From Hemibagrus wyckioides (lineage: Eukaryota; Chordata; Actinopteri; Siluriformes; Bagridae): a stretch of DNA of 64,000 nt. Positions 34,501 through 45,370 of the stretch are shown here, in pieces. Each line of letters opens with the position of its first letter. Within the stretch, counting starts at the first letter, position 1. The stretch is taken from assembly GCF_019097595.1 (NCBI RefSeq), contig NC_080719.1:11068501-11132500 (forward strand). The letters are read 5' to 3'. The position numbers were made by a program, and so were the translations under genes. The notes beneath the pieces were generated by a model. It saw only the letters and a program-made list of their open reading frames with translations. It ran no database searches and was not told where the DNA came from.

Positions 34501-35476
34501 GCTTAGCTCGTGTCAATCACATTAGAGATGTCATGAAAGAAGGCACCACCAAAGTGCAAAGATGTTTAACAAGAAGTTTTATTTGAGATCCACTGTAGCT
34601 TCCAATGTCCTGAACACTGTCTCTGTAATAGAACCAGACGTCTAGAACACACACGCTCCTTTCCACTGGAACCCGGCGCTGGCATGGTTCCTGGTTCCTT
34701 TCCACTAGGCTGAATTTAACCTGTAACTCAAGCCTCGGATTGAATACCTTCCAAAAAGCATGACCAAATCTCTACAGTGTGGTTCTCGCTGTGGTTCCAT
34801 GGTTCCGCGTACAGATTAGTGAGACATTTAACCTTTTACCTCCTACCTGTCATCATCGGAAAGGAAAAGGAGGAGAACATTACGCAGATACACAGAGCTT
34901 CTGCAGCAGTTCTTGAAGTGGTTCTTGGTTCCTGCTGGATTTTGTGTTTCCATACAGCTTGGGATTATGATGTAAAGGTTCCTGAGGCTGAGATGTCTGA
35001 TGGTCTCTGATGGTGGTCTCATGGCAGTAACCAGTGCTTTAATGTTCATTTAATGGACTTAATATTCTTCTGTGATGTTCACATCCGCTCGTCTCAGGCT
35101 CATTAGTTTTGATTAAAACTAATCTGTCTGCTGAGGACCACGGATAAATATATATCACTTGAAACAAATCCAACACAATAATACTGATAATATAAAATAT
35201 ATAGAAACATGACCGGGGTTATGTATAATTCAGATGTTTGTGTAGTGTTCAGGTGATGCACAACAAGAATACTGATCATTTCCTGTCTAAAAATGATTTG
35301 AAGATTTTTTTGAACTCATCACTCCATCATCAGAGCACAACTTGTAAGATGTTGTTAGAAGTTACAGGAGAGACAAAGTGGATTTTCAAACCCCAGATGT
35401 GTGCTCAGCTTTTGAGGTGAAAATAAAAAATATATAAAAAGCTGCAGAGGGACAAAAAAAAAGCAGTTTTCCTTCT
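34501..35476. other. Unique sequence, possibly an eroded repeat at about 34,650-34,990
   Basis: The words cctttccactgg, ggttcctggttcctttccac and gtggttcttggttcctgctg recur, suggesting an old repeat. Its limits and class are unclear. No gene seen. Confidence 0.35.
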
Positions 35477-35552
35477 TGGGGACAAGCCAAATGTCCCCAC
35501 AAGGTCAGAACTGAGAGATATTTCTATCCTCATGGGGACATTTGGTCCTGCC
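35477..35552. repeat. Short palindromic interspersed repeat
   Basis: cttggggacaagccaaatgt with the following ccccacaagg faces ctcatggggacatttggtcc; the two arms are partly complementary and could fold into a stem. The wording is common in fish intergenic DNA, but I do not name a family. Confidence 0.55.
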
Positions 35553-35565
35553 CACACACACACAT

Positions 35566-35622
35566 GCACTCTTTCTCTTTCTCTCTCTCTTGTCTCCCTA
35601 TCTGTCTATCTGTCTGTGTGTC

Positions 35623-35660
<38 letters not shown>

Positions 35661-35693
35661 GCCTCTCTCTCTCTCTCTCTTTCTGTCTGTCTG

Positions 35694-35732
<39 letters not shown>

Positions 35733-35737
35733 GTCTG

Positions 35738-35777
<40 letters not shown>

Positions 35778-35815
35778 CCACACACACACACACACACACC
35801 CACACACACACACAC
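35566..35815. repeat. Polypyrimidine CT/CTGT block with CA tail
   Basis: About 215 bp of almost pure pyrimidine made of CT runs alternating with TCTGTCTG and ctttctc blocks, then a CA tract to 35,815. A segment of about 60 bp (ctctttctgtctgtctgtct and following CT run) is repeated. Serine/leucine frames here are artefacts. Confidence 0.95.
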
Positions 35816-36421
35816 GAACTCACAGCTGGATCAGCAGGCATTGTGTTTTCTCAGGAAAATTGTGTTCATGTGTAAGTGGATTATGATGATGAATTTGAAC
35901 ACACAAATAAAGAGCTGGAAACCACACACACACACACACAGAGTTTATATTCCCACTCATAAACTCACTCATTCCCGTAACTCTATGAAAAAAAATAATA
36001 AAAATGCAAGCTTTGAGAAATGAGTTCCACTGTAAACGCAGTGTGTGAAATGAAACAGAACTGGAGAACCGGAGAACCGGAGAGCTCTCTGCAGAACACA
36101 AATAAACTCTACACATTCCCATTCTGCTCTCACGCTCAGAAAAATGGGAAATGTGCTTCATAAAAAGCAAATCCGTTTCCATTCTTAAACTGTGTGTTTA
36201 AAGTCCTTATTTTAAGGATAGACAGACAGACAAACAGTCAGAAAAATATGACTAAATAAATATATACATTAATAAACAGATAATAAATATAGAAATCAGC
36301 GGGCTTAAATAAAAGTCTTTCCTCTGAATTTCACACTACACCCTCGTCCACTTCCAATCATCATACCATAATGCACTTACAGCACATAGTCAGGATTACT
36401 GTTTTTCTCCATCCTATAAAT

Positions 36422-36423
<2 letters not shown>

Positions 36424-36455
<32 letters not shown>

Positions 36456-36471
36456 CACACACACACACATG
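36424..36471. repeat. (CA)n microsatellite
   Basis: About 48 bp of CA with two AT/TG interruptions. Confidence 0.95.
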
Positions 36472-36773
36472 AATAAATCAACATGAACATTGAGTGAAAT
36501 ACGTTTAAAAATGTTTCACTCAACATTTCTCAAACGCAGTTATTCATTTCATGCAACATTTAATATTTTTGGGTAATTTGCTTTTTCTGTCAGATACACA
36601 AAGCAGTAAAACACACACATACACACACACTTCTGAAGTTACAGATGGCAGAGTGTATGTCGAGGGAAGGAACTCTTTGAGAAAGTTCCAGAAACAACAA
36701 AAGCATAATTAATCATGCAACCTCAGAAATATTTTAAAGATAAAAACAGCACACAGAGACTCTTCACTGAGGA

Positions 36774-36870
36774 ATAATAATAATAGTAATAATAGTAATA
36801 ATAATAATAATAATAATTATTATTATTATTATTAATATTATTGTTGTTGTTGTTAATAATAATAATGATA

Positions 36871-36924
<54 letters not shown>

Positions 36925-36966
36925 GCACAGATACAGCATCACAGAGACTTTTCACTGGGGAATTAG

Positions 36967-37041
<75 letters not shown>
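36774..37041. repeat. Duplicated AAT/ATT trinucleotide block
   Basis: AAT runs meet ATT runs head to head near 36,815-36,840 and again near 37,005-37,015, so each half can fold on itself. The lead-in acagagac(t)(c/t)ttcactg(a/g)gg appears before both blocks (about 36,755 and 36,942), showing that a unit of about 190 bp was duplicated. Confidence 0.9.
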
Positions 37042-37042
<1 letters not shown>

Positions 37043-37501
37043 GCCATTGTGACTTATATTTCATCTGATCTGGATTGAGCATACATCACATCAGAAATTA
37101 TTTGCATAAACTCCGCCCCTCATTAATCAGAAGCTTTAATGATGGTGACATCATCCCATTCATGAAAATGAGAAAGCTGGTGAGCATGCATGCATGGTGA
37201 GCATGCTTGTTTACATAAAACACAATTCCAGCACTTAAGAAAAAATGAAGAAAATTTCTTTTCATAATAAAAGTGTTTTTAAAAATAATTTTAAAAAAGT
37301 ATTGTATATGGTTGTGCTGTTATCATGTGCATTAGAGTTAGAGTTTGATGCTAATTAGAGAATATTCTAAAACAAAAATAGAATAAAAAAAACACATTTT
37401 ATTCTGAATATACTAAATGACAATTTTACACTTTTTACTACTTTTACTACTGTTAATACATCTGCAGACACTTATGTTAAAAGTGAAGTAAAAAAGAATC
37501 A
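37042..37501. other. AT-rich unique sequence
   Basis: No gene or repeat seen. Confidence 0.5.
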
Positions 37502-38245
37502 CAGTAATCCCCTGCTATATCACGGTTCATATATCGCGGTCACGATATATATATTTTTATTTGGAACATAACTAATTTTTGGTGGGGGATTTTCCCGGTA
37601 TATCGTGGTATCTGCAAACCTTATAGTGAATTGTTTTTATATTGAAATAAGGTAATTTATTAATAAAAATACAATTATTAATTACAAAATATAAACATTA
37701 ATTAAAATAAAGTAAAATGTTAATAATATATCAAATACTGTACAGCGTAGCGTTGTTTAGGAAAGCACGGTGCAGGAATGCTGAAAATCAAAATACAGTA
37801 AGGCTAGAGGAACGAGTCTGGCCAATCGGATTGCCCCATTCATTTAATCACAGTTGTGATTGGCTGCTGGCTATGCGTGCAGTTGAGGAAAGGGAAGCAG
37901 AATTCTCCAGCATCCCAGTTCTTTATGTGTCTCAATCCTGAGTGTTTGGTTTTGTTCTGTGTACGCTGTATTTATATGTTTTTTCTGCAAGCCCTATTAT
38001 GTCGCCCAAACACTCTGCACCTTCTAAGGCTTCTGATAAGGAACATACATACATACAGTACTCACTATAAATGTGATATTTCTACGAATTTACCCAAAAT
38101 TCATCTCGCTACATGCTTGCAAATGTTTTCTGTGTGTGTTTAAAGAGTGTGGGAGGGTCATTTACGGCTTATACAATAAAAAAAAGCATTTGGGGGTGGA
38201 GTCTGTGTATCGCGGATTTTCGTTTATATAAACGGGGGATTACTG
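37502..38245 (+). mobile_element. Tigger/pogo-like element, internally deleted
   Basis: The left end cagtaatcccctgctatat is complemented by the right end ataaacgggggattactg, ending at 38,245 and followed by TA, with ATCGCGG-type sequence just inside both ends. The CAGTAATCCCC end, TA target and total length of about 744 bp fit a pogo/Tigger deletion derivative (full elements are about 2-2.7 kb). A remnant of the transposase start lies inside. The left TA appears mutated to CA. Confidence 0.75.
37999..38070 (+). pseudogene. Start of a Tigger-like transposase, truncated
   Basis: The 22-codon frame begins MSPKHSAPSKASDKE, close in pattern to the basic, Ser/Ala/Lys-rich leader (M-x-P-K-R-S-A-P-x-K-A-S) of Tigger/jerky-type transposases. 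It then runs into a catacatacat simple repeat and a stop. The CENP-B-type helix-turn-helix and the DDE domain that should follow are absent. The position inside a CAGTAATCCCC-ended element supports this reading. The family match is recalled from general knowledge and needs a search. Confidence 0.5.
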
Positions 38246-39039
38246 TATATCAATTGTTCTGTAAAATATGGAGAAGGTGTGAAGGAGTGAATGAGGAGGA
38301 TTTTCCCACTCCCACATGTGAAAGGAAGTGAAACGCTGCTAAAACACTTCTCACCTCCACACTCACACTCCTGATGTGTTACTGTGAACGTCGTCTCACT
38401 CAGCATCCAGTAGGTCCTGCTCTGAGGTGAGTCAGATGACACCCTGCTTTCTGAATAAGAAGCACGACCGTGTGTGTGTGTGATGTGTTGAACAGACATG
38501 TGTGTTCTGTTGTGTTGTGTCTGATCTGAACTGAAACTCCACCTGTGAATATCCATAAACTCACCACCATTTTTTATTCCCTGTAGAGCAACAGATCCTT
38601 CACTCACTCACTCTGGAAATGGAGAAATCATCCAAGGAACAACACTGCAGATGGTTGCTGTGAGCGTACTTCCTGCTTTATCCTTCATTTATTTGTCCTT
38701 CATTTACATGGTCCAGTAAATCCGATAACTTAAGACAATCAGACTTTGGAAAGAAATCAACAGCATAGTGAGACACATATCAGTAAAAGGGCCTGCAAAA
38801 TGGGGTCACTGGCTAAAATCTTTTTAAGTCAGATTTTCACGCAGGAGCTGTAAGTGAAATTTGTCGTCAGTTCAGATGGAGATTAACTTCTCAAACAAGC
38901 GAAAGCGCTGAGATGAAACGTGGAAAATGAAGTCATTTAAAAATGAAATGAATTAACAGGAAAGTAAACATGCTGACTAATTCCATTTCCCTCTGTAGTG
39001 TCCTTAAGGAGCCAATTGCTTCCTTTAATTAACCGCTGG

Positions 39040-39042
<3 letters not shown>
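38246..39042. other. Unique non-coding sequence
   Basis: No supported gene. The 127-residue minus-strand frame at 38,224-38,607 overlaps the transposon end and shows no recognisable domain. Confidence 0.45.
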
Positions 39043-39073
<31 letters not shown>

Positions 39074-39088
39074 TGTGTGTGTGTGTGA
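39043..39088. repeat. Compound GA/GT microsatellite
   Basis: A GA run of about 28 bp is followed by a GT run. Confidence 0.95.
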
Positions 39089-39719
39089 GCTGTCAAATTC
39101 GGCCCGTTTTCTCCTCACACTCTGGCATAATGCGTCCTCGTCGTCTCGCACAGGGTCACAGACGGTGTTTAAAGCAGGAAGTGCAACTAAGAGGTGTTAC
39201 ATGTCACTTCCTGTGTAAAGGTTCAAAGAGAAGTCTTTGTGTGTCGTCATGCATCAGTGCTCCATCAGCTCAAGCACACACACACACACACACAGTTACA
39301 GTATATTCCTCTCATGCATTTTTTTCCTCTAACTGTATTGGAAACACAGCCGGCCTTCTCCTAAGCAACCGACTGGATGGGACACCTTCAAAAATCATCA
39401 CTATGATGAATCACTCCATCAGTCACAACCCTGCTACACACACACACACACACATGTACATACACACTCACACACACACACTCCAGTCTTTTTAACTCTT
39501 CTATAGTTTTGCACTTTTTAATGTTAGTTTAGATTGGAAATAAATAATGATTATAATGGAGCCCCAAAAATCCCTATGTAGGGCACAGGGAATAGGGAAT
39601 ATGGTGTATGAAAGTTCTATGTGAAGCTTTCTTTCTTTCTTAACTTACTATTTTTGGATGTCTCTCTCTGACCTGAGCAGCAGATGAAGGGTTAAATGTC
39701 AGACACTGAGCCCTAACAA

Positions 39720-39886
39720 GAAAGAGACAGAAAGAGACACGGAGTGAAATAGACAAAGAGACAGACAGACAGAGAGGGAGAGTGAAACAGACAGAGCGTG
39801 AGACAGACAGTGGCAAAGAAAGACAGAGACAGAGAGTGAAACGGTCACAGAGACAAAGAAAGAGACACAGAAAGAGAGATAGAGAT

Positions 39887-39940
<54 letters not shown>

Positions 39941-40048
39941 GATGAGCTGAGTGAGGAAGCAGCTGAGATGTTGCCAATAGGGTGTGAAATTCCAGCAGAG
40001 ACCTCAATCTGGCCGGAGACGCGTCAGTGTGTCTGCACACACACACTC

Positions 40049-40085
<37 letters not shown>
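39720..40085. repeat. Purine (GA)n block and inverted (CT)n block
   Basis: GACA/GA-rich sequence leads to a GA run at 39,888-39,942. About 100 bp later, after CA, comes a CT run at 40,047-40,085. The GA and CT runs are complementary in inverted orientation and could form a long hairpin. Confidence 0.92.
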
Positions 40086-40088
<3 letters not shown>

Positions 40089-40199
40089 ATCCTCCTGTAT
40101 GTCTGAGACAGTAAGATTCCTGTGATCTGTGAGATACACTCTGTATTAGTTGTGATGCAATAGAGAATCTCTTTCAGTCCTTCCAGTTCTATAAAGACC

Positions 40200-40325
40200 A
40201 ACACCACACACACACCACACACACCACACTGCACACATACACACACCTGACACCGCACACACATGACACCGCACTCACCACCTGTCTCACACACATGACA
40301 GCTCACATATCACACACACACACCA
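40200..40325. repeat. Imperfect CA-rich block
   Basis: Scattered cacacac with acaccgca and catgacac words, a degenerate CA-based array. Confidence 0.8.
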
Positions 40326-40695
40326 TGTCCCACTCTGCACACCCATGGCACCGCACATGCATGGCACTGCACATTGTTAATTTCCTGTTCCAGAGCTGGC
40401 ACTTTTCTGCAGCTCAGGGGTGGAGCTTGTTGTACGAAACACCTCTGATTGGTCAAATACAGCCATCAACAAATGATAGACAGGCTGCCAGCCATAATAC
40501 CAGAATTAAAGATCCATGTTTAAATAACAAATAACATGTGTGTTTTATATCCAAGGCAGCACACACACACACAGGCAGGGTATTATTGGATCAGTGTGTG
40601 TAATAAACTCAGTGTATTATGTTTAAAAATGAAATGAATCAGTGAGTTTTTATTAAAGTCCATCTCTTGTGGATTAACACACCATTACAGAGAGG

Positions 40696-40697
<2 letters not shown>

Positions 40698-40736
<39 letters not shown>

Positions 40737-40746
40737 GGGGGTGGTG
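40698..40746. repeat. GT tract ending in G-rich repeat
   Basis: The GT run passes into gtgggtgggtggggggtggtgg. Confidence 0.93.
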
Positions 40747-40873
40747 GTTTAAAACACCTTTGCTCATGCTCAAAATAGCATTCATTCATTTCTTTCTATT
40801 TTTCTTTCCTTCTTTCTTTTTTGTCTCACTTATTTTTTTATTTTTTAATTTGTGTCATTTTATTTCATGTATA

Positions 40874-40874
40874 A

Positions 40875-40957
<83 letters not shown>

Positions 40958-41015
40958 TTTTGTCTTCCTTTTATTTTATTTTTTAATTTGTGTCATTTAA
41001 TTTGCCCTTTCTTTT

Positions 41016-41086
<71 letters not shown>

Positions 41087-41090
41087 ATAT
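40874..41090. repeat. Duplicated (CTTT)n arrays
   Basis: Two CTTT arrays (about 40,875-40,957 and 41,008-41,087) are preceded by matching lead sequence (tttttaatttgtgtcattt at 40,842 and 40,980), so array plus flank was duplicated. Phe/Leu/Ser frames are artefacts. Confidence 0.95.
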
Positions 41091-42052
41091 TTCTCTGTCT
41101 TTATCTCTCTCACTCTCTCTTAGACAGTGATGATAATCATTAATAATAATTCAGGGTTATTGGTGTGATGTATTTGCTTTAGATATTACACTCCTGGAGG
41201 GTGAAAAAATGAGCATTTCTCATTCATTTAAAGTCAAATAAATATCGATTAATTAGCTTTATTATCAGAGTTTAGCCTCAAGCTGGACACACACACACAC
41301 ACACACACATGTTGGATGATAGAAGGCTTTTGTTTCATCGAGTGTGAATTTTAATTTGCAGATGATTATTGTGTAAGACAGAAACACCTCTCTGCCCCGA
41401 GCACAAAGCCACACCCACTTTCATTTATCAAGGAGAGAGAGTGAGACAGAGAGAGTGAGACAGATGAAAGTAAGAGGAAGTGACCTTGATAACTATGTTT
41501 CTAACCCTTAGCTCTCTTTGCTTGTACTCAGGAGACTGAAGTGTGCACTCCAGAGAGAGGACTTTAAAGTCACTCACTCGTTCTATTTCAGATGTGATGA
41601 TGAGGTGAGAGAAGGTGGGGAAGGGGGCGGAGTCCTACTCTTTACTAAAGCTGAACAGGATGTAATTGTAATTTATATTATATAATCTTAACTCCGCCCC
41701 TCAAGCATAACCCCACCCTATATTTTAACTGAAAACTGGTGTCACAAAAAGTTAGTTAATGATTACATATACAAAAAAATTCATCTGAATCCCTTCTAAT
41801 TCAAAACTCAACACGTTTCATTTTCAGTAAACGGTAAAACACACACACACACACACACACACTGAGCTGAAAGAAGCAGAGTTCCAAGGGTTATTGTTCC
41901 AATAAAACTGTAAATCTGTAAATCTCTGAGTGTGTGTGTTCTGCACCTGTGTGTTACAGTAAACACAGCCAGTCATGTTAGCAACTGCACAGTTGTAGCA
42001 TGACATCATTTGTTGATGTTTTCTGTTGGTGCCTTGGGACATATGGTATGTT
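41091..42052. other. Unique non-coding sequence
   Basis: Short CA tracts at 41,288-41,309 and 41,839-41,862. No gene seen. Confidence 0.5.
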
Positions 42053-42119
42053 TTTGTGTGTGTGTGTGTGTGTGTGTGTGCGTGCGTGCGTGCGTGTGTG
42101 TGTGTGTGTGTGTGTGTGT
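42053..42119. repeat. (GT)n microsatellite with GCGT core
   Basis: GT run with four central CGTG steps. A CA tract follows at 42,200-42,219. Confidence 0.95.
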
Positions 42120-42534
42120 AAGACAGTTACCTCCTCTGGATGGAATCCTGCCTTCCCCAAGGCTCCATGTTAAAACTCGCATTGGTGAGAGTTACAGGAC
42201 ACACACACACACACACATTTTCTTCCACTGAGATGAGCTGCAATACACTGAGGACCAGCAGTCAGTGTGCACTAGGATGTGTGCTTATTTCCTCAACTAT
42301 TAAACACTGGCACAGATGAACTGCAACTGTCTGTGTGTCTATATGTACAAGACTGATTAAATATAAACACAAGCTCAGTCCAAATTCCCTGCAATGCTGA
42401 GGGTTCATTACCATTTAAATTATTCACAATATTAATTCATTTGGCTGCTAGAGTTTTGCAAACTTTGGCATTTTACTGATCTGGTGTTTGGCCTGCTCTG
42501 TTCTCTTGCATAATCCGGTTTGTTCCATCAAGTC

Positions 42535-42790
42535 AAATCAAGAAGCTTTTATTATTGCATTCATTTCAACCATATAGCTGACGCAGTACACAGTGAAATG
42601 AGACAAGGTTTCTCCAGGACCCTGGTGCTACATAAAACAACATAGAGCTACAAAATAACACAGAGCTAAGGACAGAAAGCACATTGCCCTGCTATATAAA
42701 GTGCAACGTGTGCAACCTAGTTTAAGACAAAAGCCAGTTCAAACAGACAATGCAACACAAAACAGTACAGCACACATATATAGACAGAAT
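42535..42790 (+). repeat. Interspersed repeat A, copy 2
   Basis: Shares aagctttta, tcatttcaaccatatagctg, acgcagtacacagtgaaat and tggtgctaca with copy 1 at 10,991-11,150, then continues with agtgcaacgtgtgcaac. The class is unknown. Confidence 0.7.
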
Positions 42791-43179
42791 AGTGCTGGAA
42801 AATAGGAGAAGTGTAAATGAGTGTGTTCTTGTAAACACATACGCTTGTACACATATACGTATAGCAGCAGTTTTGTTTTCTAATGAACATGAAACACATT
42901 GTGTTCATTTCCTGGGCTGTGTTTAAACCCTAGTCCTAGTCCCTATACCAAAGAATCATGTACACTCCACAGTTCACTAATACAGACTATATTCATTCAG
43001 AGAGATGTTCACTCTGACCTGTTTAGAATTTAGAGCTGTAACACCTGTAGAAATACCTAGGATGCCATTCAAGGTCACCATTACATGCATCAATATGAAA
43101 CTATTAGTTAATTAATTAATAATATCATCCCTTTAAAGTCCGTGAAAAGGTTTTTTTTTTTCATATGGAGGACATCAGA

Positions 43180-43330
43180 GGAAATTCAGCTTATCGCAGA
43201 GACACCGCTTATCTCAAGGAGTGAATTTCTTAATTAATTTGGATGAAATGATGAACGTTTAATAAAGTGAGGCTTAAGCTGAGCGCTTGTTAACTCGTGT
43301 CCTTCAAACCGCTGGCACATTTCCTTTACA
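43180..43330. promoter_or_regulatory. Weak candidate conserved element
   Basis: A repeat-free stretch with two cttatc GATA-type words (43,190 and 43,209) and a taattaattt homeodomain-like run. Composition only; conservation untested. Confidence 0.2.
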
Positions 43331-43424
43331 GGAGAGCTGATCAAATTACCAACATGATAGGGATTATGATATGAACTCAACAACTCAAAATAGAGAACTT
43401 AAAAAGTGTGATCAAATCCACATC

Positions 43425-43475
43425 ACACACACATACACAAACACACACACACGCACACACACACACACTCACACA
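43425..43475. repeat. (CA)n microsatellite
   Basis: About 50 bp of interrupted CA. Confidence 0.93.
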
Positions 43476-43655
43476 CATTATGATTTTATTAGTATCTTGT
43501 GGCTTCGTTAATTTGTAATCACATGTAACTGTTACCAAAAAATTAGTATAAAATAACAGCGTGGATCAAGTGCCGAATAAATGATTGAGGAAGTCATGTT
43601 GTTAAATTAATACAGTGATTAATGTGATAATTACAACCAGGACTTTCCATGCAGC

Positions 43656-43677
43656 AATATATATATATATATATATT
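43656..43677. repeat. (TA)n microsatellite
   Basis: About ten TA copies. Confidence 0.9.
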
Positions 43678-44164
43678 GACAATATTCCAGACTCTTATTC
43701 ATTTCAATTCACAATATATATTCCAATTTTCTTATTCGTACATCATCATATACGTCTTTTTATTTTTCATTTTGAAATTGTCCCTTGTTTTATGTTACCT
43801 CATATTACATTTGACAGTTTGCATTGTCTCTGTCAGAAGCATTTATATTGATTAGTGCTGCTGATGAAGTGATGATACACCAGGGATTTATGTCACGGTT
43901 GATCTGGCATAGCATGTGAAGGACAAAACACCGCTAAACAGGAAATAGGAGACACATTCGGGATGACCAGACATCGCTGGAGACTCTGGTTCTTATTACA
44001 TGCTCCTGCATGGTCTGGGAATTGTGGGTGGTTTGATCACACACACACACACACACACAGTTAGGGGCTTGTGTTAGAAGTAGCTCAAACAAATTTAAAC
44101 CAGGTGCATTTGTGGTTAAGTAAAAAAAAAAAAAGAAGGAGCCGAGGTGATTGAACATTAAACA

Positions 44165-44420
44165 GAGCCATTGGGGGTGGAGTCATCAGACGGATGGAGC
44201 CATTAGAGGAACAGAGCCATCAGTCGTGAGAAGGTTGGAGCTATAAGATGGGAGGAATCAGAGGGGTGCCATCAGAGTGGTGGTGCCATCCCAGAGGTGG
44301 AACACTCAGATGGGTAGAACTACCAGTGATCAGAGAGGACCTGCTACCAGGTGGGCAGTGGTATCAGAAGGGTGGGGCCATTGGAGCAGTCAGAGAGGCA
44401 GTGTTATCAGAGATGCCATT
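44165..44420. repeat. Degenerate minisatellite (gtggagccatcaga-type)
   Basis: Words such as ggagtcatcagacgg, ggagccattagagg, gagccatcagtcg, ggtgccatcagagtgg and ggtgccatcccagagg recur at about 18-24 bp spacing over some 250 bp. Confidence 0.65.
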
Positions 44421-44424
44421 CCAT

Positions 44425-44600
44425 GGCATTTGGTTCCAGGTGTATGTGGTTAATGTGTTGAACTAGTGATCAGAAGAAATCCCAGGTCCACCAAGCGGCC
44501 AGTGCTGGGTCCCTGAACAAGGCCCTCAACCCTCAATTGCTCGGTTAATGAGATAAATGTAAGTCTGCCATATATGCTGCGTATGAGAATAAAAGTGTAA
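44425..44600 (+). mobile_element. Fish tRNA-SINE copy 1 of a local cluster
   Basis: Contains tggttaatgtgttgaactag, gtgctgggtccctgaacaag, and ccctcaaccctcaattgctc with a gtaagtctgcc tail, all typical words of a widespread fish SINE. Confidence 0.7.
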
Positions 44601-44699
44601 GAACTTAGTTTTTTTGTGTAGTGTAATAATACAGAGAGTGTACAGTGTGAGTGTACATTGTGTAGTGTATGAGTATATATAGTGTAGAATGTTAGAGTA

Positions 44700-44880
44700 G
44701 GGAAGTGGTTGATCAGTGGTTGTGTTTGAATGCATATTGGAAGGTTGTGAGTTTGAAGCCCAGGTTCAACAAGATTCTGCTGTTGGGCCCCTGAGCAAAG
44801 CCCTTAACACTCAGTTGTATAAAATGTGAAAAAATGTAAATCTTTCTGGATAAGGGCGTCTGCCAAATGTTTAAATTTGT
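44700..44880 (+). mobile_element. Fish tRNA-SINE copy 2 of a local cluster
   Basis: Has ctgttgggcccctgagcaaa, gcccttaacactcagttg and the conserved 3' phrase ctggataagggcgtctgcca, followed by aatg. Same family as the neighbours at 44,425 and 45,060. Confidence 0.8.
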
Positions 44881-45370
44881 GTGTGTGTATAGAGTAGGAC
44901 GACAGATTGTGTACAGTCTATAAGTGTAGATAGTGTGTAGTGTATGAGTATATGTATAGGATGTGGTGTAAGAGTAAATAAAGTGTATAATGTTACATTG
45001 TGTAATCTATAATTTTATATAGGATGTTGTCTAAGAGAATATAAGGTGTATACGGTAAGAGTAGATGTAGTAGGTATGTGGTTAAGGTGTTGGGTTACTG
45101 ATTGGGAGGTTGTGAGTTGCTGGGCCCATGAGCAAGGCCATTAACCCTCTATTGTATAAAATGTAACTCACCCTAGATAAGGGTGTCTGTTTGTGTACAG
45201 TGTAAGAGAATAGATAGTGTGTGTATATATATATTTATAGATAGTGTAAGAGTAAGCATAGGGTATAGTGTATGAGTACATATAGGATGTGGTTTAAGAG
45301 TATATAAAGTGTATAATGTAAGAGTAGAGATGGTACGTAGTTTAAATTCACAGATAGCGTATAAAGTAAA
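44881..45370. repeat. Duplicated spacer of gtaagagtatata-type sequence
   Basis: The words tgtatgagta, ggatgtggt, taagagta and aaagtgtataatgt recur at 44,941 and 45,269, about 329 bp apart, enclosing a SINE copy. Related wording also lies between copies 1 and 2 (44,600-44,700). Confidence 0.75.
45060..45200 (+). mobile_element. Fish tRNA-SINE copy 3, internally shortened
   Basis: Carries atgtggttaaggtgttgggt, tgctgggcccatgagcaagg and ccctagataagggtgtctg. The segment between the tRNA-like head and the gggccc word is shorter than in copies 1 and 2. Confidence 0.75.

Noticed and set aside
31984..34506. 840-residue open reading frame as a giant Cys/Leu-rich protein
   Set aside because: It is wholly the 28-bp minisatellite; the same peptide cycle appears in all three forward frames, and there is no promoter or splice evidence.
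35532..36023. Ser/Leu-rich frames on the plus strand and Arg/Glu-rich frames on the minus strand
   Set aside because: Products of the CT polypyrimidine block and CA tract.
44881..45370. CRISPR-like array of repeats and spacers
   Set aside because: Repeats are long, diverged and contain SINE copies; nothing prokaryotic is present.
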